Origin: Paucibacter sp. DJ2R-2
GTDB taxonomy: Bacteria; Pseudomonadota; Gammaproteobacteria; Burkholderiales; Burkholderiaceae_C
Direction: 5' to 3'
DNA: 64,000 bases
Assembly: GCF_025717675.1 (NCBI RefSeq)
Contig: NZ_JAJIRT010000010.1
Location: 158,429 to 222,428 of the forward strand
Below, in pieces: positions 27,195 through 34,459 of this stretch. The translations under genes were made by a program, and so were the position numbers. How positions within the stretch are numbered: the stretch's first letter is position 1; each line of letters opens with the position of its first letter. The notes under the pieces are model-generated. The model had not been told where the DNA came from. It saw only the letters and a list, made by a program, of their open reading frames with translations, and ran no database searches.

Positions 27195-28331
27195 ATGCAG
27201 TCTCTCGACAACCCCGCAAAGGACCGCGAAATCGGCCGCCGCAGCGATGCTGGCGATGCCAGCACGCTGGACAGCACCCGCACCGATGACACCCGCATCG
27301 GCGCCGTTCGCCCCTTGATTTCGCCGGCCCTGCTGCTGGATGAGTTGCCGCCGCCGGACAGTTCGCTGCAGCTGGTCGAGCAAGCACGCCGCGACATCAG
27401 CGATGTGCTGCATGGCCGCGATGACCGCCTGCTGGTGGTGGTGGGCCCATGCTCCATCCATGACCACGACCAGGCCATGGACTACGCCCGCTTGCTCAAG
27501 GACCTGCGCGCCGAGCTGCAGAAAGACCTGCTGATCGTCATGCGCGTGTACTTCGAAAAGCCGCGCACCACAGTCGGCTGGAAGGGCTACATCAATGACC
27601 CGCGCCTGGACGGCAGCTTCCACATGAACGAAGGCCTGCGCCTGGCGCGCAAGCTGCTGCTCGATGTGACGGCCCTGGGCCTGCCGGCCGGTACCGAGTT
27701 CCTGGACCTGCTGTCGCCGCAGTACATCAGCGATCTGGTGTCCTGGGGCGCCATCGGCGCGCGCACGACCGAGAGCCAGAGCCACCGCCAGCTGGCTTCC
27801 GGCCTGTCCTGCCCCGTGGGCTTCAAGAACGGCACCGACGGCGGCATCAAGGTCGCCAGCGATGCGGTGCAGGCCGCCCAGGCCAGCCATGCTTTCATGG
27901 GCATGACCAAGATGGGCGCGGCTGCGATTTTCGAAACCCGCGGCAACGACGACTGCCACATCATTCTGCGCGGTGGCAAGGCGCCCAATTACGACGCGGC
28001 GTCTGTTGCCGCGGCCTGCGAGGCCATGCGCAGCGCCGGCCTGCGCGAGCAGGTGATGGTGGACTTCTCGCATGCCAATTCGAGCAAGAAGTTCGAGCGC
28101 CAGATTGATGTCGGCCGCGACGTGGCCGCACAGATCGCCGGCGGCGACGCACGCATCACCGGCGTGATGATCGAGTCGCATCTGCAGCCGGGCCGGCAGG
28201 ACCTGGCTGATGGTCAGACCAAGCACGACCTGTTGCCTGGTGTCTCCATCACCGACGCTTGCCTGGGCTGGTCGCAGACCGAGCCACTGCTGCGCGAACT
28301 GGCGGCAGCCGTGCGTGCACGGCGCGGCTGA
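27195..28331 (+). CDS. aroG: 3-deoxy-7-phosphoheptulonate synthase (class I DAHP synthase)
   Basis: A 378-residue enzyme joining phosphoenolpyruvate and erythrose 4-phosphate, the entry to aromatic amino acid synthesis. Metal and substrate motifs are VVGPCSIHDHDQA (metal Cys), RVYFEKPRTTVGWKG (PEP-binding Lys and Arg), GARTTESQSHRQLASG, GFKNGTDG and VMVDFSHANSSK. Length and motifs match the AroF/AroG/AroH class. I cannot say which amino acid inhibits it, so the gene symbol is a convention. The N-terminal arm is longer than in E. coli. A structured element and a perfect terminator follow. Confidence 0.95.
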   Translation: MQSLDNPAKDREIGRRSDAGDASTLDSTRTDDTRIGAVRPLISPALLLDELPPPDSSLQLVEQARRDISDVLHGRDDRLLVVVGPCSIHDHDQAMDYARLLKDLRAELQKDLLIVMRVYFEKPRTTVGWKGYINDPRLDGSFHMNEGLRLARKLLLDVTALGLPAGTEFLDLLSPQYISDLVSWGAIGARTTESQSHRQLASGLSCPVGFKNGTDGGIKVASDAVQAAQASHAFMGMTKMGAAAIFETRGNDDCHIILRGGKAPNYDAASVAAACEAMRSAGLREQVMVDFSHANSSKKFERQIDVGRDVAAQIAGGDARITGVMIESHLQPGRQDLADGQTKHDLLPGVSITDACLGWSQTEPLLRELAAAVRARRG

Positions 28332-28334
28332 GAG

Positions 28335-28470
28335 GCTGAGAACTTTTTACTGCGCGGCTGCCATACGTCGTTGGTCGAATGCTCGGAATCCTCACGTACA
28401 TAGAGTACGTTCCGGTTCCTGCGCTTCGCCCGCCTAGTCTGACTGCCGCTCGCTACAAAACTTCTCACCC
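28335..28470. repeat. Structured extragenic element in the 3' region of aroG
   Basis: Between the aroG stop and its terminator lies an imperfect large hairpin of about 135 bases. The outer arms are TGAGAACTTTT (28337-28347) and AAAACTTCTCA (28457-28467), complementary at 10 of 11 positions. Weaker arms (GCGCGGCTGCC against GACTGCCGCTCGC) lie inside. The centre is a perfect ACGTAC-N5-GTACGT dyad (28394-28410). This resembles dispersed extragenic elements I recall from other Burkholderiales, but copy number cannot be checked here. The rest of the gap to the next gene (28524-28689) shows nothing I can assign. Confidence 0.5.
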
Positions 28471-28495
28471 TCTGCGTCCGACCTTCATCAAATCT

Positions 28496-28523
28496 GGGGC
28501 GACCGCGTGCGGTCGCCCTTTTT
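28496..28523 (+). terminator. Rho-independent terminator
   Basis: GGGCGACCGC-GT-GCGGTCGCCC forms a perfect 10-base-pair stem with a 2-base centre followed by T5. It lies 165 bases after the aroG stop and would end either the aroG transcript or an RNA that includes the structured element. Confidence 0.85.
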
Positions 28524-28689
28524 CTTTCCGGGTCGGGGCTTGGCCCTAGGGATCGGACCGCAGCCCTTCATTTCGCGCCCGCCGGCTGCCGCTGGCACCG
28601 CAGCGCTTCGCTTGGTCGCATCGCGCTGGGCCGGCGCCGCAGGTCTTTCTAGAGTTCAGCCATCGTCACTGAACCCCAGAGGTCCTGCC

Positions 28690-29199
28690 ATGAAGAAGTC
28701 GAACCGCAAGCCGCTTGCACTGCGCATGTTTTTGTCTCTTGCTTCCTGCGGGCTCGCGCTGAGCGCGGCTCTGGCCTTGAGCCTGCCGGCCGGGCCGGCC
28801 TGGGCGGCCGATGTTGTGCCTGCCGCTGGCGCTGCGACGGCCGACATGGAACTGGAGCTGACCGGCATCGCCAGCAGCGAGGGCCAGATCCTGATCAGCG
28901 TGTTTGCCTCGCCCGAGGACTGGCTCAAGAAACCGGTGGCCGTCGTGCGCGCCGAGGCCAGCTCGCAAAAAGATGGGCGCCTGCTGATCAAGCTCGGCGC
29001 TCTGCCGGCCGGCCGCCTGGCCTTGAACGTGGCCCATGACCTCAACAGCAATGGCCGCTTGGACATGAACGCCATGCGCATGCCCACCGAACCCTTTGCC
29101 TTTTCCAACAATGCCACCGGCATGTTCGGTCCGCCGAAGTTCGAGGCGGCGCTGTTCGAGGTGAAGGCCGGTGCGCGCTTGAGCGTGTCTTTGAAGTGA
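28690..29199 (+). CDS. DUF2141 domain exported protein
   Basis: A 169-residue protein with a signal peptide (basic MKKSNRKPLALRM, hydrophobic core, cleavage near AWAAD). The DUF2141 domain follows: LTGIASSEGQILISVFASPEDWLKKP, LPAGRLALNVAHDLNSNGRLD and FGPPKFEAALFEVKAG. The family is a small periplasmic beta-sandwich of unknown function. DLNSNGRLDMN resembles a calcium-loop pattern (DxNxNGxxD). The ATG at 28690 has AGAGGT 7 bases upstream. It lies 32 bases before the carotenoid oxygenase gene, so the two are probably cotranscribed. Confidence 0.88.
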   Translation: MKKSNRKPLALRMFLSLASCGLALSAALALSLPAGPAWAADVVPAAGAATADMELELTGIASSEGQILISVFASPEDWLKKPVAVVRAEASSQKDGRLLIKLGALPAGRLALNVAHDLNSNGRLDMNAMRMPTEPFAFSNNATGMFGPPKFEAALFEVKAGARLSVSLK

Positions 29200-29231
29200 C
29201 TGGGCAGCGGACGCAACAAGGAGTGGATGCC

Positions 29232-30821
29232 ATGAACATGAAGATGCAAAGACGCGACTGGCTCAAGCTCGGTGTGGCCGGCGGCCTGGCCTGGAGCGGT
29301 GTGCAAGAAGCCTTGGCTCAGGGCTTGGCGGCGCCGGCCTTCGCCAGCGCCGCGCCCGAACTGGCCCCGCTGCAGGGCTTGCGAGGCCAGGACCTGGACG
29401 CTCGTGACCTGCAGATCGAAGGCCGCCTGCCTGATGGCCTGCGCGGTACCTATTACCGCAACGGCCCCGGCCTGATGGCGCGCGGCGAGGAGCGCTACCG
29501 CCATTGGTTCGATGGCGATGGTCTGGTCCAGGCCTGGACCTTCGGCGGTAGCGCCGGTCGGGCCCAGGTGACGCACAAGGCGCGCTTTGTGCAGACGCGC
29601 AAGTTCAAGGCCGAGGCGGAAGCCGGGCGTTTCTTGTTGCCAGCCTTTGGCACGGCGATTCCGCCGCGCATGGCCATCCAAAACCCCGACAGCCTCAATG
29701 TGGCCAACACCAGCGTGCTGCTGCTGAATGGCCGCCTTCATGCACTCTGGGAAGGCGGCAGCGCCTACGAGTTGGATCCGCAGACCCTGGCCACCCGCGG
29801 CCCGCGGGTTTGGTCGCCCGAGTTGGCCGGCATGCCGTTCTCGGCCCACCCCAAGGTGGAGCCGGACGGCACGGTCTGGAACTTTGGCACGGCCGGCGAT
29901 CGCATGGCGGTCTACCAGATCTCGGCCCAGGGTCAGGTCTTGCGCAGCGAGGTGTTTGATTCACCCGTCCCCGTGCCCATGGTCCACGACTTCGCGGTCT
30001 CGCAGCGCTTTCTGGTGTTTCTGCTGCCGCCGATTCAACTGGACATGGCCGCCTTGCGCGGTGGTCAAAGCATGCTGGATTCGATGCGCTGGCAGGCGCA
30101 AGACGCGACCCGGGTGCTGGTGGTGGACAAGGCAGATTTCAGCCGCCGTCGGGTCTTCGAAATGCCGGCCAGCCTGGTCTTTCACTTCGGCAACGCATGG
30201 GACGAGGGGCCGGCCGGTGCCGAGACCTTGCATCTGGACTATGTGGAGTCTCGTCCCTTGCCTCAGGTCAATGCTGAACTGCGCCAGGTGATGCGCGGTG
30301 AGCGGCCGGTGCCGCAGAGTTCGCAGCCGCGCTTCATGCGCTTGCAGATGGGGGCGGCCGCGGCGGGTGCTGCCGGACTCAGCCCCGCATCAGCGGGCCG
30401 CATCACGCTGCAGTCGCGCAGCGAATCGGTCGAGTTCCCGGTGGTGGACCCACGCGTGGTCGGCCAGCGCCATCGCCATGTCTACTATCCGACCGCCGTG
30501 GACCTGGGCTCACGCTGGGGCTTCAACGGCTTGATGCACCTGGACCTGGACAGCGGCCGCCGCGAACGCTTCGCCTTCGGCCCCGAAGTAGTGCTGGAAG
30601 AACATGTGCTGGTGCCCAAGCCCGGCACGCCGCAAGGGGCGGCCGGCGAGGGACAAGGCTGGTTGCTGGGCCTGGGCTATGACTGCCGCCGCCAGCGCAG
30701 CTTTGCCAGCGTCTTCGATGCCCAGGCGCTCAGCGCCGGTCCGCTGGCCCGGGTGTGGTTGCCGTACTGGGTCACTTACGGCTTCCACGGCAAGTTCTAT
30801 GGGGAGGGTGTGAACAGGTGA
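29232..30821 (+). CDS. Carotenoid oxygenase family protein, Tat-exported
   Basis: A 529-residue non-heme iron dioxygenase of the seven-bladed carotenoid/stilbene cleavage family. The four iron histidines are in FSAHPKVEPDG, MVHDFAVS, LVFHFGNAWDEG and YGFHGKFY near the C terminus. GTYYRNGPGLM and HWFDGDGLVQAW are early family motifs. The N terminus QRRDWLKLGVAGGLAW is a twin-arginine signal, so cleavage probably occurs in the periplasm on an apocarotenoid, carotenoid or lignin-derived stilbene. AAGGAG precedes the ATG. The final codons (GVNR and stop) run into a tandem 8-base repeat, so the last residues may vary between strains. Confidence 0.9.
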   Translation: MNMKMQRRDWLKLGVAGGLAWSGVQEALAQGLAAPAFASAAPELAPLQGLRGQDLDARDLQIEGRLPDGLRGTYYRNGPGLMARGEERYRHWFDGDGLVQAWTFGGSAGRAQVTHKARFVQTRKFKAEAEAGRFLLPAFGTAIPPRMAIQNPDSLNVANTSVLLLNGRLHALWEGGSAYELDPQTLATRGPRVWSPELAGMPFSAHPKVEPDGTVWNFGTAGDRMAVYQISAQGQVLRSEVFDSPVPVPMVHDFAVSQRFLVFLLPPIQLDMAALRGGQSMLDSMRWQAQDATRVLVVDKADFSRRRVFEMPASLVFHFGNAWDEGPAGAETLHLDYVESRPLPQVNAELRQVMRGERPVPQSSQPRFMRLQMGAAAAGAAGLSPASAGRITLQSRSESVEFPVVDPRVVGQRHRHVYYPTAVDLGSRWGFNGLMHLDLDSGRRERFAFGPEVVLEEHVLVPKPGTPQGAAGEGQGWLLGLGYDCRRQRSFASVFDAQALSAGPLARVWLPYWVTYGFHGKFYGEGVNR

Positions 30822-30883
30822 ACAGGTGAACAGGTGAACAGGTGAATCGTGAATCGTGAATCGTGAATCGTGAATCGTGAATC
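30810..30883. repeat. Tandem repeats GTGAACAG x4 then GTGAATC x6
   Basis: Four exact copies of an 8-base unit (30810-30841) run directly into six exact copies of a related 7-base unit (30842-30883). The carotenoid oxygenase stop codon lies inside the second 8-base copy. Both units share GTGAA, so one probably arose from the other by slippage. Confidence 0.95.
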
Positions 30884-30925
30884 GAGCCGGTGGGCCTGTC
30901 ACCTGTTCATTCATTCACTCGTTCA
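30819..30925. repeat. Inverted repeat flanking the tandem array
   Basis: TGAACAGGTGA copies within the array face TCACCTGTTCA at 30899-30909, and TTCATTCACTCGTTCAC follows in the same inverted sense. The RNA could form a long hairpin between the two convergent genes and may act as a processing site or weak bidirectional terminator. Confidence 0.6.
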
Positions 30926-30935
30926 CTTTGAACCT

Positions 30936-31319
30936 TCAGCGCTGGCTGCTGCTCAATTCGGCCACCACCGCGTCATTGGTCATGCCGCTGTTCAGGTGCA
31001 GGACGCTGCGTTCGCTGTGGGACTCTTCTGCCTCAAAGGCACCGCCGCTGAGGCCCACCACGGTGAGCACGGCGATGGCCGTGATCCAGGATTGTGGGTC
31101 GCGCAGCAGGCGCAAGAGACGGGTGACGGGGTTGCGGCCAATACCTGCTCCGACCTTGCCGTTTGCGCGGCTGCCTGGCGTGTTTCTGCCTTGAAAGCTA
31201 CCTTGGAAGTTGCGTTGAGGCGCTTGACCGACGCGCGCCACCCAGGCGGGCAGGTGGGACGCTTGGCCTTGTGCTTCGTGGGTTTGTGCCGCGGGGGTGG
31301 GGTGGGGTGCCAGGTTCAT
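30936..31319 (-). CDS. Putative SOS-regulated single-pass membrane protein
   Basis: A 127-residue protein of no recognised family. The N-terminal 75 residues are polar and basic ([27 protein letters not shown]). One hydrophobic helix follows (about 78-96, [18 protein letters not shown]), then a 30-residue tail ending SSSQR. By the positive-inside rule the N terminus is cytoplasmic and the tail periplasmic. The ATG has GGAG at an 8-base spacing, and codons end mostly in G or C, especially in the second half. Two abutting CTGT-N8-ACAG boxes overlap its candidate promoter 80-112 bases upstream, so LexA control and induction by DNA damage are likely. SOS-induced division inhibitors (SidA, DidA, YneA) have a similar one-helix layout; the functional link is inference. 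Confidence 0.65.
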   Translation of the reverse strand: MNLAPHPTPAAQTHEAQGQASHLPAWVARVGQAPQRNFQGSFQGRNTPGSRANGKVGAGIGRNPVTRLLRLLRDPQSWITAIAVLTVVGLSGGAFEAEESHSERSVLHLNSGMTNDAVVAELSSSQR

Positions 31320-31398
31320 CGTCAGTGCTCCAGAGTCTCAGGTTTGGGCGCGGGCTGCAGATGCGGAAGACCGGGTGTCCCGTCGCAGCGCTGAGGCA

Positions 31399-31427
31399 AC
31401 TGTATAAACAAACAGCTGTATGTGCAA
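31399..31427 (-). promoter_or_regulatory. Candidate sigma-70 promoter of the 127-residue gene
   Basis: On the minus strand TTGCAC (31427-31422) and TACAGT (31404-31399) are 17 bases apart, giving a start near 31392 and a leader of about 72 bases. Each hexamer matches consensus at four positions. Both LexA-like boxes overlap it. Confidence 0.45.
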
Positions 31428-31431
31428 ACAG
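31400..31431. promoter_or_regulatory. Two abutting LexA (SOS) boxes
   Basis: CTGTATAAACAAACAG (31400-31415) is followed without a gap by CTGTATGTGCAAACAG (31416-31431). Both fit CTGT-N8-ACAG, the LexA operator of E. coli and of most beta- and gammaproteobacteria, and the first is AT-rich inside as strong sites are. The divergent rpiA start is 158 bases away and has its own GATAAT (31520-31525). Confidence 0.75.
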
Positions 31432-31588
31432 TATTTGTTCGAGGGTCTTGCCATGGGGGTATGCGGAGCGCATTCACGGGGGCAGCGCGGTCCAAGCGGG
31501 GTTGGGCTGGCGCCTCGTCGATAATGTCGCGGCTGCGGCGTGCTCGAAGCGCGCCGCTCTTTCATTCCCTTTTTGCTCTCGACGCACC

Positions 31589-32251
31589 ATGACCCAAGAC
31601 GAACTCAAGACCCTGGTTGGCCAAGCCGCTCTGCAATATGTGAAGCCGGGCAGCATCGTCGGCGTCGGTACCGGCTCGACGGTGGACAAGTTCATCGACG
31701 CACTGGCCGCCAGCGACATCAAGGTGGCGGGTGCTGTGTCCAGCTCGGTGCGCTCCACCGAGCGCATGAAGGCTCTGGGCATTCCCGTGCTCGATGCCGC
31801 CGAGGTGCAAAGCCTGGGCGTTTACATCGACGGTGCCGATGAGATCGACCATGGCGGCCACATGATCAAGGGCGGCGGCGCCGCACTGACGCGCGAGAAG
31901 ATCGTGGCCGATCTGGCGCAGCAGTTTGTCTGCATTGCCGACGAATCCAAGCTGGTCCAGGCCCTGGGCAAGTTCCCGCTGCCGGTCGAGGTGATTCCCA
32001 TGGCCGCCGCGCAACTGGCGCGTCGTTTTGCCGCACAGGGCGGCGTGGCTACCCTGCGAGCTGGCGTCGTCACCGACAACGGCTGCCACATCCTCGATGT
32101 CACCGGCCTGCAGATCACCGACCCGCGCGCCTTCGAGGCCGATGTCAATCAATGGCCCGGTGTTGTGACCGTCGGTGTGTTCGCGCGCAACCGGGCCTCG
32201 GTCTGCCTGCTTGGCACCAGCGAAGGCGTCAAGACACTCAGCTTTGATTGA
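31589..32251 (+). CDS. rpiA: Ribose-5-phosphate isomerase A
   Basis: A 220-residue isomerase of the pentose phosphate pathway, interconverting ribose 5-phosphate and ribulose 5-phosphate. Substrate loops are [35 protein letters not shown] (catalytic Asp), [16 protein letters not shown] (catalytic Glu and Lys) and ADESKLV. Length and start ([15 protein letters not shown]) fit the family. Its last 14 bases overlap the end of the convergent histidine kinase gene. Confidence 0.96.
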   Translation: MTQDELKTLVGQAALQYVKPGSIVGVGTGSTVDKFIDALAASDIKVAGAVSSSVRSTERMKALGIPVLDAAEVQSLGVYIDGADEIDHGGHMIKGGGAALTREKIVADLAQQFVCIADESKLVQALGKFPLPVEVIPMAAAQLARRFAAQGGVATLRAGVVTDNGCHILDVTGLQITDPRAFEADVNQWPGVVTVGVFARNRASVCLLGTSEGVKTLSFD

Positions 32252-34451
32252 GTGAGGTGCCCGGCCGGGCTTCTGGGCTGGCCTGGGTGTCTTTGGAGCT
32301 CCTGTCAGGGCCAGGCAAAGCACGCGGCCATAGCAGCTGAACACAGGTGCCTCGGTCGGCCGGCCGGTCCGGGCTGATGACCTGGATCTGGCCCCCCATG
32401 AGATCGACCACCAAGTTGTGAACCATGGACAAGCCCAGGCCCGCACCACTCTGGCCCAAACGGGTGGAGAAAAAAGGCTCCAGCACCCGCGCCAGATGCT
32501 CGGCGGCGACACCGGCGCCGTTGTCATGCCAGTTCAGCTCGATCAGCTCACGGCCTTGGCCCTGACCCAGGTCGGGGCGCAGGCGCAGGGTGAGACGCAG
32601 GTGCGGAGGCGGCTCTTGCTGGCCGGCCAGGCCGTGGCTCAAGCTGTTGGCGAACAGCTCTTGAAGCACCTGCACGCAGGCATGGGCGTGGCCGTGGATC
32701 TCAAGTGAGGCCGGCATTTCCAGCTGCAGCAGGATCTGTCCTTCCTTGAGCTGGTTTTGCCAGCTGAGGCTCAGCTCCTGAACCAGGGCGCAAAGATCGA
32801 AGGTTTGGGCGCTCTCGCTCGTGCCTTGGCTGTCCAGGGACTTGAAGCGCTCCACCAGGGCGGCCACTCTTTGCAGGGAACGGTCCATCAGCGAACTGCC
32901 CTTGTGCAAGCCGGCGATCAGCTCGCTGAGCTGGCTGCGTTTGACCGTGCCTGCCGCCATGCTTCGGCTCAAGCCTTCGCCCTGGGCCTGTATGGCGCTG
33001 GCGGCCATGCGGGCGTTGCCCAGCGGCGTGTTCATTTCATGGGCCATGCCGGCCACCATGCGTGACAAGGCCAGCTGCTTCTCCTGCTTCATCAGGGCCC
33101 GCATGGCCTGCTCCAGCTCGGCCGTGCGTTGTTGCACCTGTGCTTCCAGTTCGTCGTGGGCCCGCTTCAGGGCCGCTTCGGCCGCGGCGCGGATGCTGGC
33201 TTCGGCCTGCACCTTGGCCAGGGCCGAGGACAACTCGGCATTGCGCTGAGCCAGCGAGCTTTCGAGCGCAAAGCCATGCTCGGCCAGGCGCTCTTTCTCC
33301 TGCATCAGACGGGGGCGCTCGATGACGGCGCTCAAGGTGTCGGACATGTTCTGCGCCAGCTCACGCATGCTGCGCACCTGCTGCTCCAGCAAGGTGTCGG
33401 CGGCCCAGAGTGCGTCCTGCAGTTGGCCGCGCTCCTGGCCTAGGATGCGCACCGTGCGCAGCGCCACTTCCGCGGCGGCGGCGTGGTTGAGTCCGCCGTC
33501 CTGAAGCGAGCGTGTGATCTCCAGCAGCCCAGTCCAGGCGGTCGTGGCCGCAGCGGTCTGCGTGGGATCTTCGTGCACCTGGATCAAGGCCTCGGCCAAG
33601 CGGTACCAGGCCATCCAGCCGGGCCGGCCCTGGTCGACTTGAGGCAAGGCATCGACCCCGCGCAGGGCGTTGCGCGCTTCCTCGACTTCACCCAGCGAGG
33701 CCAGCACCACGCACATATTGAGCAGGCTGATCGCCTCCATCATGCGCTGACCTTGCTGCCGGCTCATGTCCAGGGCCTCGCGGTGCAGCTGAAGGGCCTC
33801 GCGCCACCAGGTCTGCCGGGCCCGTGCATCCGGGCAGCGTATGCCCATGTTGTAAGCGGCGCCGGCGGCCCCCGAGAGCAGACGGTAGCCGAAGCTGCGC
33901 TCGCGGTTGCCGGGCAGGCTCAGCTGGGCCTGGCAAGAGCGGTAGAGCTCCTCATACATCTGCGCATGGAAGAGCACATAGTGGCGCGACTCGAGCATCA
34001 TCTGCTCGAGCTCGGGCTCGCCACTTTCGGCGTAGAGCCGGGCCGCCATGCCAACGCTGTGCAGGGCCGCCGGGTGCAGCATCAGAAAGCTCTGCAGCGT
34101 CTGCATGACACGCCAGACCGCCGCTTCACACAGCGGCTTCTTCAAGCCCTGGGCCAAGCTCATCAGCTCGCTGCAGCGCTGCAGGGCCAGCAGCGCCTGC
34201 TGCGGCTCGTTGCGCAGATCGAGCAGCAAGGTGTAGGCCTCGATCTCGACCGCCTCGGCGCTGCTCGGCCCCTGGGTCTGCAGCAGGCGCAACTCTTCTT
34301 TGGCCTGCAGGTCCAACCAGCCGATCAGGGCATGGCGCAAGCGGGCCAGACGTTCCCCGACCGTTCCGACCGTGTTGTTGCTGCTGCTGCTGGGCGCTTC
34401 ATTGGCCTGGGGCTGCGGATTTGCGGGCTGGGTACTGCGACTGCTGCTCAT
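32238..34451 (-). CDS. Soluble histidine kinase with helical N terminus (copy 2)
   Basis: A 737-residue kinase with no membrane segment. Residues about 25-370 are helical repeats of TPR character ([37 protein letters not shown]). A long coiled coil follows ([19 protein letters not shown], then [18 protein letters not shown]). The phosphoacceptor is in [16 protein letters not shown]. The ATPase domain has an N box ([10 protein letters not shown]), [14 protein letters not shown] and GAGLGLSMV. No response regulator or receiver domain is adjacent. ATG at 34451 is 8 bases after the upstream paralogue's stop; an in-frame TTG 12 bases earlier is possible. The input signal is unknown. Confidence 0.88.
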   Translation of the reverse strand: MSSSRSTQPANPQPQANEAPSSSSNNTVGTVGERLARLRHALIGWLDLQAKEELRLLQTQGPSSAEAVEIEAYTLLLDLRNEPQQALLALQRCSELMSLAQGLKKPLCEAAVWRVMQTLQSFLMLHPAALHSVGMAARLYAESGEPELEQMMLESRHYVLFHAQMYEELYRSCQAQLSLPGNRERSFGYRLLSGAAGAAYNMGIRCPDARARQTWWREALQLHREALDMSRQQGQRMMEAISLLNMCVVLASLGEVEEARNALRGVDALPQVDQGRPGWMAWYRLAEALIQVHEDPTQTAAATTAWTGLLEITRSLQDGGLNHAAAAEVALRTVRILGQERGQLQDALWAADTLLEQQVRSMRELAQNMSDTLSAVIERPRLMQEKERLAEHGFALESSLAQRNAELSSALAKVQAEASIRAAAEAALKRAHDELEAQVQQRTAELEQAMRALMKQEKQLALSRMVAGMAHEMNTPLGNARMAASAIQAQGEGLSRSMAAGTVKRSQLSELIAGLHKGSSLMDRSLQRVAALVERFKSLDSQGTSESAQTFDLCALVQELSLSWQNQLKEGQILLQLEMPASLEIHGHAHACVQVLQELFANSLSHGLAGQQEPPPHLRLTLRLRPDLGQGQGRELIELNWHDNGAGVAAEHLARVLEPFFSTRLGQSGAGLGLSMVHNLVVDLMGGQIQVISPDRPADRGTCVQLLWPRALPGPDRSSKDTQASPEARPGTSLNQS

Positions 34452-34459
34452 GTGTCTGT

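Noticed and set aside
30810..30930. CRISPR-like array
   Set aside because: Units are only 7-8 bases with no spacers.
31400..31431. LexA boxes as regulators of rpiA
   Set aside because: rpiA is a constitutive metabolic gene, starts 158 bases away and has a closer GATAAT; the leftward gene has a promoter overlapping both boxes.
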